64,000 bases of DNA from Agapanthus africanus (taxonomy: Eukaryota > Streptophyta > Magnoliopsida > Asparagales > Amaryllidaceae), in the NCBI GenBank assembly GCA_030015575.1, contig JASDDO010000026.1, forward strand, positions 72,255,433 to 72,319,432, written 5' to 3'. This document shows positions 11,397 through 21,859 of the stretch, in pieces. Within the stretch, counting starts at the first letter, position 1. Each line of letters opens with the position of its first letter. Made by a program: the position numbers and the translations under genes. Under the pieces are notes generated by a model, which ran no database searches, had not been told where the DNA came from, and saw nothing but the letters and a program-made list of their open reading frames with translations.

Positions 11397-11927
11397 TTAC
11401 ATCAAAAACAAATCACCAAACACGGGATCAAAAGGACAGGGGTTCGCAAAGCTAAGGAAGAGATTGTCCAGTTCCCTCTCCGTCTTCTCCACCATGTTAA
11501 AACGGCGATTCTCTCGAGGAGTAGCCATCCATCGATCAACGCCGCACTCACCAGAGAAAGTGGAGATAACGACCCGACGAGCCCCTATCCAGCTCAGCAA
11601 GTGGACAGAGCAGTCCCTCAGGGCTTTAGTGATCAAATGCGCCTCGAAGAAGCACTCGATCTTGTCTTCAGCAGCATTAAGCATTGCCGAGGATGTCTCT
11701 GCTGGAGGAGGGGGAATATCAGCGAGCACAGACGCAAGGATCATCCAAAGCCAAATAGAGTGTAGAGGGAGAGGAGACCCTAGACGAGTCAAGAGCTTGT
11801 ACAGCGCTGCGTCGCATTGGTCATCCGTAAGAGAAGAATCCACCAAGCGCGCAGCAAAACGAGGGACAATGTCCTGAATGGGCACTTCCCATGGTTGTCG
11901 ACGAGCATGTGGGCGGTTACAAGCCAT
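11397..11927 (-). CDS. Antisense ORF inside the U3 of the inner LTR, unknown family
   Basis: Intact 176-residue ORF on the minus strand, antisense to gag-pol and lying within the LTR. The chosen start has a normal plant-type leader: a TATAA box at 11978-11982 (minus), then a pyrimidine-rich leader of about 25 nt, then ATG. The stop is followed at once by AATAAA (11390-11395, minus). No known domain is recognised. By eye it aligns end to end with the other antisense ORF of this element (25913-26419): both have a DDQC/NVQC segment, an L-P-x(3)-S/F segment of matching spacing, AAEDKI/AAEDKV, LI-x-K-x(2)-RD and the ending FxNPCP. This suggests a duplicated, diverged gene family carried by the element. 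It could also be a captured plant gene fragment; function unknown. Confidence 0.6.
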   Translation of the reverse strand: MACNRPHARRQPWEVPIQDIVPRFAARLVDSSLTDDQCDAALYKLLTRLGSPLPLHSIWLWMILASVLADIPPPPAETSSAMLNAAEDKIECFFEAHLITKALRDCSVHLLSWIGARRVVISTFSGECGVDRWMATPRENRRFNMVEKTERELDNLFLSFANPCPFDPVFGDLFLM

Positions 11928-11977
11928 AATTGAGAAGGTTCTTTGGAGATGAGAAAAGAAAGAAGCTTTGCTTCGAG

Positions 11978-11982
11978 TTATA
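11978..11982 (-). promoter_or_regulatory. TATAA box of the LTR antisense ORF
   Basis: CTTTATAACTCG on the minus strand, about 50 bp upstream of the ATG at 11927, which is a typical plant TATA-to-start spacing with a short leader. It is conserved in the 3' LTR at about 28643. Confidence 0.45.
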
Positions 11983-12446
11983 AAGATTAGGCACAGAAAA
12001 CTTTGTGCGCAGTGGAGCTATTTCCAAGACTTGGGAAATGAAAGTTCTGGGGAATACAAGTTTGACTTAAAAAGAGAGATGAAAAGACACCTCTATTGAA
12101 GCAACGCTTCAGATCCAGCGCTAGGCGTGCTGCGCACCACGCGTCAAACATAGGTGCGCCAGCGTTGTTGCGCTACGCTCTGCGCTGCGCGCCACGTGAC
12201 AAACGTAGATGCGCCAGCGCTGGAATTAAGAATTCCCCACCATCAGATCAAAAGATCTAATAATAATAAGTTATTAATCAATTAGAATTAAAATTCTGTT
12301 ATGGAAAGATCTTTCCGATCTTATTAAAACAAGAAGATTATCTTCTGCAAAACAGAAGCCTTAGGATCAAAGATCCAACGGTGGGAAATATTCCCAAATC
12401 AATCAGAGAAAGATCTCTTTAACTGATTTATCAAATCAATTCGCCC

Positions 12447-12454
12447 TATATAAA
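12447..12454 (+). promoter_or_regulatory. TATA box of the inner 5' LTR
   Basis: CCCTATATAAAGGCCC is a canonical TATATAAA promoter core in element-sense orientation. The identical word is in the 3' LTR at 29120-29127. Transcription would be expected to start about 30 bp downstream. Confidence 0.7.
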
Positions 12455-12839
12455 GGCCCAAGACCTAAAGTCTGATATAGAAAAAAAAAACCTACAAACT
12501 TTGAGAAAAACTCAAAGAGAAAGAAAAGTAAGTTTTTAGCGAAAGAAGATCATTTTCTTCAAGGTAAAGAACATGATTCTTGAACACAGAGATGAAATCA
12601 TCTTATAAGAAGAAGAACTATATTCTAAAAAAAGATCATAGATCTACAAAAGACCAAGGTCTTTGATATAAAAGAGATCAAAAGATCTTATTATAAAAAC
12701 AAAAAAAAGAAGTATTTACTTCATTCACAGATCATTGATCTACAAAGGTAGTGCCCTTTTTATAAATAAGAACTTTTGTTCTTAAACCTTGAGGCAATGC
12801 CTCCTTTAAAAGAAGAATATAAACTTGTTCTCTGATCAT

Positions 12840-13200
12840 AAGTTTGATCAAATGCGCTTTGCGCTACTGAAAAGTGCCTTGCACTCATGAACTGCACTTT
12901 TGCGCTCATTGCACAAGCGCTCAGCGCCAAAGCATGCCACGTGGCAACCATAGACACAGTTTGCGCTTCTGAGACAACGCACTGCGCCCATGAACCGGCG
13001 CTCAGCGCCAAGAGCGCTACTTGTTACTCACTGGTGCGCCATTAAACCAGCGCAAAGCGCTCATAAATTAAAAGCGCAATGCGCTAATAAACTGGCGCTT
13101 AACGCTAAGCGCGACACGTGTCATCTTCGTGTGCGCTATTTAGCAGAAGCGCTATACGCTCTTTGATTGGCGCAAAGCGCCCGGCGCGCCACATGGCGCA
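12840..13200 (+). repeat. GCGC-palindrome and CACGTG block of the inner LTR
   Basis: A succession of short self-complementary words (GCGCTTTGCGC, GCGCAAAGCGC, AGCGCAATGCGCT, TTAACGCTAAGCGC) with GCCACGTGGC and CACGTGTC G-box cores between them. It parallels the CACGTG arrays of the outer LTR. Repeated at 29515-29885 in the 3' LTR. Confidence 0.65.
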
Positions 13201-13612
13201 CTGTCAGAACACACATTGTTCTGATAAATGCTATGTATTCAATACAAGACAAAAGATGTCAGAACTCAATACTTAGCATTATTAAAAGGGCCAAGCCCAA
13301 ATAAAGGCTCAACAGCCAAAGCGATAAAATGTTAAACATTTTAATTGGACTTAGCCCAACATTGGCCGTAAGTCCTCAACTTATATTCAACTGAGCCCAT
13401 CTGCTTACAAATATTCAATAAATCTTAGTCCCAAACTGGGCTATAGATTTTCCAATCAATCTACATCCGGTTCGAGGGTACATCTCTTTACTCCTCTGAT
13501 ATCTGTCGTTGTAATCTTTCAACGTCTTCGGAGAGGTGGACGGATAGCACCAATTAGCATCGCCCCCAGATTCAGGCAAGATGTTCGTCTTCCCGGTTTC
13601 CGGCGGTAAACA

Positions 13613-13636
13613 GTTTCTAGCACGCCCGGTGGGATC
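13613..13636 (+). other. Primer-binding-type site of the inner element
   Basis: Begins directly after the 5' LTR and includes CACGCCCGGTGGGATC. The equivalent place of the outer element (36847-36870, minus) reads TGGCATGTCCGGTGGGATC, so the site is conserved. I do not assign the primer tRNA. Confidence 0.6.
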
Positions 13637-13668
13637 TTTTCCTCTTTCCACTCCACACTTCGTGTGTC

Positions 13669-14310
13669 GTGTTCGCGAACGAATCGCGGTTTGATATGGT
13701 TGCCCTTGGGTTCGAGGTACTAAGATTTGGTTTCTTGCTTGGCGCAGAAAGCGAAACATCAATGGCATCCACTTACGAGAAGTGTTACAACTGCAATTGC
13801 AACTCGTGCTCTGCCTCATCTGGAGGCATAGCCTACGGGCCCCAAGCGGCCTCCTTGTTCACGATGCCGATGGACCAGGTGACTCAGGCCACCACCGGAT
13901 TGTTCTTTGGGACTATGCTCCCACCGATAAGCTTCAGCACCCCTGTACCAACGCAAGAAGCTCCCAAGAAGTCAGTCTTTGATTGGCTTGCAACTACAGC
14001 GGCCCCTCTCAACGGGTCGTCCAGCTCCGGCGTCTCGGTCTTCACTAGATTGGGCCAAAGTTCGTGTGGGCCCATGATGAAGCCTGCAATCCCAAAAAAG
14101 GTTGTTCCGAAGAGGATAGCCATCCCTGCTCCTGAAGTCGTCGAGGCGGCTTCTCCTGCCAAAGGGTCGGTCTTTGCAAGACTGACTGTTCCAGCTCCCA
14201 CTCCCTCTCCTGCTCAAAAGTCTGTATTTGACAAGCTAGACACTGCTGCTGGACGGACCTCGGTCTTCAAGAGGCTGGTACCAACGACGCCACCAGAACA
14301 AGGGGCATGA
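13669..14310 (+). mobile_element. Leader ORF with SVFxRL repeats, inner element
   Basis: Open frame between the primer-binding site and gag. It encodes a short Cys-rich stretch (CYNCNCNSCSA), a G-L-F-F-G-T segment, and then five spaced copies of a SVFxxL motif (KSVFDWL, VSVFTRL, GSVFARL, KSVFDKL, TSVFKRL) separated by Pro/Ala-rich linkers. The outer element keeps the same part at about 35860-36860 (minus). SVFxRLG motifs are known from plant Ty3/gypsy polyproteins; their role is not established. The linear repeat-and-linker layout suggests short docking motifs. Confidence 0.6.
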
Positions 14311-15118
14311 CAAAGCCATTCCCATCACCGAACCAACACCATCGGCTCGACACGCTCGACGTCACCACTGGCGCCGAGTAAGGAAGGCTGGGGGCAACTC
14401 CCCCTCTGGGCTAACTCCACCAGCCCCAACGGTGGAAGTCAATGCTGCTGTTTCAACCGGGAACAGTTTTGAATTGCTGAACAAGGTGCGCAAGAACTCT
14501 CCTACCGCCGTACTGAAAAGATCCTCTCCACCCATAGAGAATGTTACAGGAATAAAGCCGGATCAGCCCTCTCAACGGCTTTCTTCCAAAGTTTACAAAG
14601 TCTGGCGACGGGTCCAGGAGTCAGTGATTGATCATGAATATCCCCACCGACAGAAGAAGCTGAAGTTTCAGCAGGAAGAGAACCTTCCTAGATAGCCACA
14701 AAGGACGACAACCACCTGGGTGCCTGCTGCAACGGCCCCCTCAATGTCAACTGCTCAATAGGAAAGTGGGCCAGAGAAAGCCCCTGTGACTACGGCAGAC
14801 CACAAAGACGCTGAGCCCAAACACCCTAAGTCTGGGGGCATAACAGTGCATACTGTTTACATGGCTTCCGGAAAAGAGGAAAGCCGCACTTCGACGGGCC
14901 ACCGACCGCTCACCCGATCAATTACAAGGGCTCATGAACAACAGCAGCAGAAGCTTCAGGAGATACTGACTGCAATGGCCGCACTCACCGGGCCAAAAGA
15001 AAGCCCGGAGGCATAATCAGAACAGCGTCACGAACAAGAAACCGATGCTGACTTCCTACGTAGAGTCCTCGAAAAGAAGGACAGAGAAGCAGCAGAACAA
15101 GCTGCCAATATAAAACAA

Positions 15119-16597
15119 ATGGCGCTTCTCTTCCAAGACATGGTAGGGATGATGTTACAGCCGGATCCTCCAGCTGAAGACCCTCCGATCATTGTTGAAA
15201 ACGATAGAGGGGAAACATCTAATCCTCCTCCGGCTCTTTCAGCAGCCAAGGAGGAAACCATTTCTAAGGCCGCACTGGATGACTATATAGCTCAGCAAAT
15301 ACGAGCTCACCAGGCGAATGAAGCGGCCGGCCAAGTCGTCAAAACTGGACGACCGTATCCAAGCTGGTATGAACAAATAAAATACCCGCCGGGATACACA
15401 ATCCCCAAATTCCATGTGTACAAGGGGACAGGCAATCCTCACCAGCACGTCGCCCAGTTCAGAGCTCTTTGCGGCAACACCGGGGGCGATGATAAGCTTT
15501 TGCTCCATCAATTCGTCGGCAGCTTGTCGGAGACGGCCTTCGAATGGTACTCCGAACTTCCAAACGACTCCGTCAAGACTTTTGCGAAAATGGAGCTGTT
15601 ATTCACCCAGCGATTCGCGAGTGCTAGTGAACGCACCCCGATAACAGCATTGATCAATGCCAGGATGAAGCCAGGTGAGACGTGGGTTCAATACACAATA
15701 CGATGGCGGAATCTGTGGTCGAAATGCGAACAGCGCATCGAAGAAGCACTGGCGGTGGGCATGTTCGTGGGCACTCTTGATCCGCAGGCGACCATCTCCC
15801 AGTTCATGATGTTTTTCAAGCCGACTACTTTCCAGGCCTTGATTGACAAGCTAGCCCAAATGGACCAGATGGGTCATAGACCGTCTCCTCCAAAGCCGGA
15901 CTCTCGAAATGAGAAGGGAAAGGGGAAAGCGGTCGTCGTAGCCAATGCTCAACAGCAGCCCGGTGGCCCGAGACCAGTTGATCGCCAAAATAAAAGAACT
16001 CGATCTCTTATAGATAAAATGAGACGACCTTACTTGTTCCCTCGAGACAAGACGAAGAGGTTATTCGAGCTAGCACTGCGCAACAGGCTCATCACTCTGC
16101 CAGAGCCAAGACGCCCAGCGCAACCAGGCGACATCGGCAATCCTAGCTACTGCCCTTATCACCGAATGTTGGGCCATCCGATCGAGGATTGTTACATCTT
16201 CAAAAACTGGATAGAAGATCAATACCAGCAAGGCAAATTCGTATTATCCGAAAATTGGAAGGTGAACCCGCCTCGGCCACACACTCCCAAGAAGACGGAT
16301 ACACCGGGGGCATCATGCTCTTTCGTGGAAGAAGCTCCATGGGAGGTTGCTCTTTCAGCCAAAACAAAAAGAACGCTGAAGGTTCTACATACATGTCCGG
16401 CAATTAGGTGGAAGAATCCACTGGAACCTGAGATCATCGAGGGGATGCTGAAGTCGTGCCCAACTCCAAAGATCGGTGGTGATAGCCAAAGCGCTCACAT
16501 CCAGCCGTCAAAGTCTTCGAAAAAGAAGAAGACCAAAAAGCCCGTGAAGCCTGGCGACAAGCGCACGGACCTGCAAAAACAGATTGACGTGCTGTAA
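15119..16597 (+). mobile_element. Gag region with zinc-knuckle 1, inner element
   Basis: Encodes a Retrotrans_gag-type domain (YKGTGNPHQHVAQFRALCGN, SETAFEWYSELP, and a KMELLFTQRF helix) at about residues 95-235. A Lys/Gln-rich linker follows, then a non-canonical knuckle YCPYHRMLGHPIEDC (C-x2-H-x4-H-x4-C) at about residues 345-360, followed by an acidic/basic tail. Gag forms the particle and packages the RNA. The conserved module around the knuckle recurs twice more downstream. Confidence 0.85.
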
Positions 16598-16815
16598 GAG
16601 TATAACCAGAAGGTGCGTACTCCAATCAAGCTCCAAGAGTTCCTCAGCCACGTCCTTGAGGACGGAAATGATGGAGAAGATTCGTCGGATGAATCTGAAG
16701 ATTACGTGGCAAGTTGCCATGTGATCTCTCACTCGCCGGTAGACTATGAAGAAGCTCCTTGCACCGAGAAACTGGGGGCAGATCCTGAGCCAGAACTTCC
16801 GGGCCATCAGACGAA

Positions 16816-17340
16816 ATGATCGACGCATTCCTCAACGAAGCTCTTTCAAAAAGTAAAGCTAATCGGGAGCGCGAGATGGTCATATTTGAAAAAGCCAAAC
16901 GCCGGCGACTGGACGAAAGAGTTGGAACACTCTCGCCAAATCAAAGTACATCCGTCGCAAATAAAAACAGCTTCAAGACGAGGAAAAGGTTCGCTAAAGC
17001 CATATCGATGGGAATGAAGCTACCACCCTCCGAAGGAAATATTCTTGGTGAAGCGGAAACACATCCTAGCTACTGCTTATATCATCGAAATATTGCGCAC
17101 CCCACCGAAGAGTGCAACGCTTTTAAAAGATGGTGGCAAGGATATGTTGCTCACCGGCAAAATTTCAAGCGAATAAAACGCAAAACTAGTCGGGAGCAAA
17201 GAAGCACGGCCGAGGAGCGTAAAAGAACTACCAGCGACTGTCGCATGGTCAGCGCCGGGGGATCACAAGTTCTCACTTTCAGGAGCGACTCTGACGAAGA
17301 AATGACTCTTGGCCCTCTCTTTAAAGAATCCACCTTGTGA
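16816..17340 (+). mobile_element. Duplicated knuckle module 2, inner element
   Basis: Encodes REREMVIFEKAKRRRL and then YCLYHRNIAHPTEECNAF, a second C-x2-H-x4-H-x4-C knuckle, with a basic tail. It is paralogous to the module at 18772-19467, which has NREMAIYEKVRTQRL and a knuckle in the same order. It lies between gag and protease. Confidence 0.65.
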
Positions 17341-17532
17341 AAAGAGAAAGAACCGAAAAACTGTGAAAATATTCAGCTGCGCAATCGTACGCTGCCTAAA
17401 AAGAATCTTGGGCCCTCGAACAGTGGGTCAAATAGAAAAGATAAGGGAAAAGGAAAGGTCCCTGAGGATATCATCCTTGATGACCAAGCCGTCAAAGAGC
17501 CGACAGCCAAAGACCCGCCAAAGAAAAACAAA

Positions 17533-18402
17533 GTGGACTACAACGTTCTGGCACACTTGAGGAAGATACCCTCGCAGCTCAGTATTCTCGACGCCTTTCT
17601 GCTATCCAAAGAGGAGAGAGATTCTTTGATCCAGGCACTGCAGGAGTCCGAGCAATTCCAAGCTTTCCTCGCCGAAAAAAAGATGAAGGACGAGCTGGAA
17701 GAAGTACACACAGCCGATATCACCTTCGGCGATGAAGATCTCCTCCTTGGGACATGCGAGCATAACCGTCCCCTATATGTCTCTGGATACTGTCATGATA
17801 TCAAGATAGGAAAAATCCTGGTCGATAATGGATCTTCCGTCAATCTCCTTAACGTGAGGGTGTTAAAGGAAATCTTTATGAGCGTTCAACACCTCGCTCG
17901 CGATAAAATCACCATCTCCGGGTTCGACTCTCAGTCATCACGGACGCTCGAATCTGTAATATTGACATTACGCTTTGGGTTGCTCGTCACAGACATTAAA
18001 TTTCACGTCATTGACGCCAAGATATGCTACAATGCTTTGCTCGGACGGCCCTGGTTACACGAGTACAATATCATCCCTTCTACACAACATTGGTGTATGA
18101 AGTATTTCAAGGATGGTCTCGAGTACACTGTGATGAGAGAGTTAAACCCATTCTCCGTGAACGAAGTCCGAAGGTACGAAGCCGCAAAATACTTCTTACC
18201 AGATTTTGAGGACACGGAAAGATGTCACAAACCGAAAAACAAAGCTATCACCACTATTCCGGTCTTCGGGAGTGATACCAAGGAGAAAGAAGAGATAGTT
18301 TATTCAGGGCCGCCCCAACGCAACAACCCGGGACCGTCTGCCCCTACGTTGATTTTTGGCAGCGACTCGGAAGATGAGGTTAACGCTATATTTTCCACTT
18401 AG
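17533..18402 (+). mobile_element. Aspartic protease region, inner element
   Basis: Contains the retropepsin-type active-site phrase KILVDNGSSVNLL (about residues 94-106) and the C-terminal YNALLGRPWLHEYN, spaced as in plant Ty3/gypsy proteases. Protease would process the Gag-Pol polyprotein. The preceding acidic segment has an ADITFGDEDLLLG motif shared with the outer element (32300-32800, minus). Confidence 0.8.
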
Positions 18403-18771
18403 CCATCAATACAAGCCTTTACTGGTGATAATCAGAGTTTGCAAATCACCATGGTTCCACAAGAGTATTACAAAGAGCTCGATGCACTTAAAACTTATAG
18501 TGTGCAAGAACTGCAGACATTCTACGTCCCTCCCAGGCGAAAAGGTGAAAAGGAGATCCTATTCTACTGATCCGGGGAAACCAAAGTGGAGAAAGAAATC
18601 TGGCATGGCGCGGATTCTACACTTGACAGGCTCCAGCCTATCCGTTTGCCCAGATATTACACGGACGGACTTAAGAGACTCTTGAGGCGCCAAGGTGTAC
18701 CCTTTAAGCAAACTGCGCGACAAGCACGGTTCTATAACAGGATCTAGAACGTTCCCGGAACTTAACGAAAG

Positions 18772-19467
18772 TTGCCCAATGGAAGAATGGAAACGACCGG
18801 ACTTGGGTATGTTCAATCCAAGAAACGGGAGCTAGTCCGCGACTGCTACGTAATACATGATTTTGATGAAGAAGGAGATGCTCTGTGGGAAGATGCTAAC
18901 CCTGAACCAGAACGAGCTCCCGCCGTGAAAATGCCCAGTCCGTCGTTCGAAGAACAAATGGATAAGCTTATAAGGGAAGCAAGTCAAAAGGTTCGAGATG
19001 ACCATAATCGCGAAATGGCCATCTACGAGAAAGTCAGGACGCAACGACTCGTTCAACAGGCTGTGAAAAATGAAAATGCTCCTCCTTGTCAACCCGTTGT
19101 ACAAAAGGCCCGACGCAGAGGCAAAAATAAACCAAAGAACGGGAAAAGCGTTCGACAGCGACAAAGTGGGACAAAGAAGCCCCGCGATCGAGAATCGAGC
19201 AACCAAGATTCGTCTCTTATAAAGAAGATGGGTCGAGCATATTCTTTTCCCCAAGACAAGACAAGGAAGATATTCGATCTTGTCATAAAATATCAGATGA
19301 TGACACTCTCGGAGTCCAAGCACCCCGAGCAGGTAGGCGAAGTCTCTCACCCGGACTATTGCTCCTATCATAGGGCAATAGGACATCCTATTGAAAACTG
19401 CTTCACATTCAAGAATTGGGTCGAAGACCAATATCAACAAGGCAGGTTCGCTCTATCCAGCAGCTAG
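18772..19467 (+). mobile_element. Duplicated knuckle module 3 between protease and RT, inner element
   Basis: Encodes a coiled-coil-like basic segment (DNREMAIYEKV type), an AYSFPQDKTRKIFDL segment, and a third knuckle YCSYHRAIGHPIENC. The AYSFPQDKT-to-knuckle block is clearly a copy of the gag block (PYLFPRDKTKRLFEL ... YCPYHR). A nucleic-acid-binding module placed between protease and RT is unusual and is conserved in the outer element (about 30960-31300). Confidence 0.7.
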
Positions 19468-19503
19468 AGGGTAACCCCGCCGCAGAAACATGAACCCAAA
19501 TCC

Positions 19504-21200
19504 ATGAGAGTAGAGCCGGATCAACATCGGTCTTGGAAGCGATCTCGTACCTGTCACGTGATAACGCTGTCGGAAGAAGAGCTCGAGAATATGGGTGAAC
19601 TCCCCTGGTGCTTCGGAAACGATGATGATGAGGTAATCTCAGAATTTCCACCGGCACCAAAAGAGCTGGAAGATGGGATACATACTACTGCAGATAACCT
19701 CAAGAAAATTGATCTGGGGATGGCAAGTGATCCGCAGCCGACGTTCGTCAGTGAGCTGTTGTCTGAAGAAAGGGTGGCTACGCTAAAAGGCGTGCTCATG
19801 CAGCATAAAGATTGCTTTGCATGGAACTATTCCGAGATGCCAGGATTAGATCCGGAGATTGTTGTGCACAAACTGGAGATATCCCCGGACGTCAAGCCAA
19901 TCAAACAAGCGCCGAGAAGAATGCGGCTCGAGCTTGAGATGAGTATCAACGTCGAGATCAAAAAGTTAATCGACTCTGGCTTCATCCAAGAGGTTCAATA
20001 TCCTGACTGGATCGCTAACATTGTCCTAGTGATGAAGAAAAAGGGGATGGTGCGCATCTGCGTAGACTTTCGGGATCTCAATAAAGCCTGCCCGAAGGAC
20101 AACTTCCCAGTACCGGTCACCGAACTGATGATAGACAATACGTCCACTCATGAGGTTTTCTCCTTCATGGACGGCTCATCAGGATACAATCAGATAAAGA
20201 TGCATCCTGAGAACCAGAAGCACACTGCTTTCCGGACCCCTTTGGGCAATTTTGCTACAAGGTGATGCCTTTCGGTCTAAAGAATGCCGGTGCCACCTAT
20301 CAGAGGGACATGACGAAGATCTTCGATGACCTCATACATGAAATCGTCGAATGCTATATCGACGACCTCGTAGTTAAAAGCAAATCATACGAAGAACATT
20401 TAGAGCATCTGAAGATCGTGTTTCAGCGCCTTCGGCAATACAACTTGAAGATGAACCCTCTCAAATGCGCGTTCGGAGTTTCCTTGGGCAAATTCCTAGG
20501 ATTCATCGTCCGACACCGAGGCATCGAGATAGATCCGTCAAAGATCAAGGCGATTATGGAAATGCCTCCGCCAAGGACTCTCAAGCAATTGCGGTCTTTC
20601 CAAGGGAAGCTCGCGTATATCCGGCGATTTATAGCCAATCTCTCAGGCAAGTGTCGTCCTTACAGTCACCTAATGAAGAAGGGAACGCCATTCGTCTGGG
20701 ATCACAAATGCCAAAGCGCACTGGACGAAATCAAGCAATACCTGTAAAATCCGCCAGTACTAGCCGCTCCCGTTAAAGGAAAACCCCTCATTCTGTATAC
20801 AACCGCCCTTGAAGGTTCCTTAGGCGCATTATGGGCACAAGAGAACGATCAAGGGAAAGAGAGAGCCCTCTACTATTTGAGTCGAGTTCTACTGGGGGCA
20901 GAAAGCAATTACTCTCCCATTGAAAAACACTGCCTGGCATTGATCTTCGCAATAACGAAGCTCAAACACTACGCATTGGCACATGAGGTCCATCTCATAT
21001 CAAAAGTGGATCCTCTCAAGTACTTGATGTCAAAGGCCATATTAACAAGACGACTCGCTAAATGGGCCCTGCTCTTGATGGAATTCTCGATAACTTATCG
21101 GCTTCTTAAAGCAGTGAAAGGCCAGGCCATCGCCGGCTTCCTCGCTGAGCATCCGATACCTGCCGATTCTCCTTTGAATTGCGAACTGCCAGACGAACAT
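19504..21200 (+). mobile_element. Reverse transcriptase and RNase H region, inner element
   Basis: Shows the RT motifs in order: VRICVDFRDLNKACPKDNFP, FSFMDGSSGYNQIKM, MPFGLKNAGATYQR, the catalytic YIDDLVVKS, and KFLGFIVRHRGIEIDPSK. RNase H follows, with SPIEKHCLALIFAITKLKHY and the C-terminal IAGFLAEHPIP. This makes cDNA from the element RNA. It is nearly identical in motif order to the outer element. Confidence 0.9.
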
Positions 21201-21229
21201 GTGTTTGACACGATCGGCGAGGGTGATAC

Positions 21230-21660
21230 CTGGTGGGAACTCTACTTCGATGGAGCGTCTTCCATGAAGAAGCGCAAACAAAGCACCCCTATAATCAAAT
21301 CGGGGGTAGGCCTCATCTTCGTGACTCCACAGAGAGGAATAATGTGATTTGCCTTTTTCTTAACAGAGCCGAGGACGAACAACGAAGCCGAGTATGAAGC
21401 TTTGATAGCAGGTCTCGAGATCACCATCGACATGGGAATTGAAAACCTCCTCATATACGGAGACTCCCAACTGATCGTCAGTCAAGTAAATGGCGACTAT
21501 CAGACGTGCAAACCTGAGTTAGTGAAATACGGCGAGAGAGTACAGCGACTGCTGATTCAAATTCCTTCCTACACCTTGGAAAGCATACCGCGTGCGGAAA
21601 ATAGCAAAGCGGATGCATTAGCCAAGCTCGCTAAAGAATTGGCTGACGAAAACCTCGATG
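21230..21660 (+). mobile_element. Archaeal-type RNase H region, inner element
   Basis: WELYFDGASS, then NNEAEYEALIAGLEITIDMG, LLIYGDSQLIVSQVNGDY and the ending RAENSKADALAKLA give the full RNase HI pattern of D, E and D residues. This extra RNase H downstream of RT-RNase H defines the Tat lineage of plant Ty3/gypsy elements. Confidence 0.88.
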
Positions 21661-21859
21661 ACGTGAGGATCGTTGTGCAAAACCGTCGGGTTCTCGCACC
21701 GGCAGAAATATCTCCGGAGTCGTCCAAAGAAAAGGAAGCGACCGAGCAAATGGCTCTGCAAGTAAAAGACCAGGAAAAGGTTACCGATTGGAGAGATGTC
21801 TTTATAGACTACTTCAAATCCCGTCGAACACCTAAAGATGCGTCCTCAAGACACCAGCT

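Larger units (their letters stand above)
10735..13612 (+). repeat. 5' LTR of the inner retroelement
   Basis: Starts TGTTTCCCCC and ends GGTAAACA. It opens with three tandem 63-65 bp units, each carrying AGAGCAAAGCTCTG (10735-10890). It then has GCGC-rich palindrome blocks with CACGTG (10925-11100, 12100-12230, 12850-13200), an antisense ORF (11397-11927) and a TATATAAA box (12447-12454), which places the ORF in U3. Confidence 0.93.

Noticed and set aside
11464-11877. Plus-strand frame opposite the LTR antisense ORF
   Set aside because: The minus-strand frame is longer, has TATA box, leader and poly(A)-type signal, and shows similarity to the other antisense ORF; the plus frame has none of these.
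13884-14201. Minus-strand frame opposite the SVFxRL leader ORF
   Set aside because: Shadow of the plus-strand coding sequence; composition mirrors it and no start context or promoter is seen.
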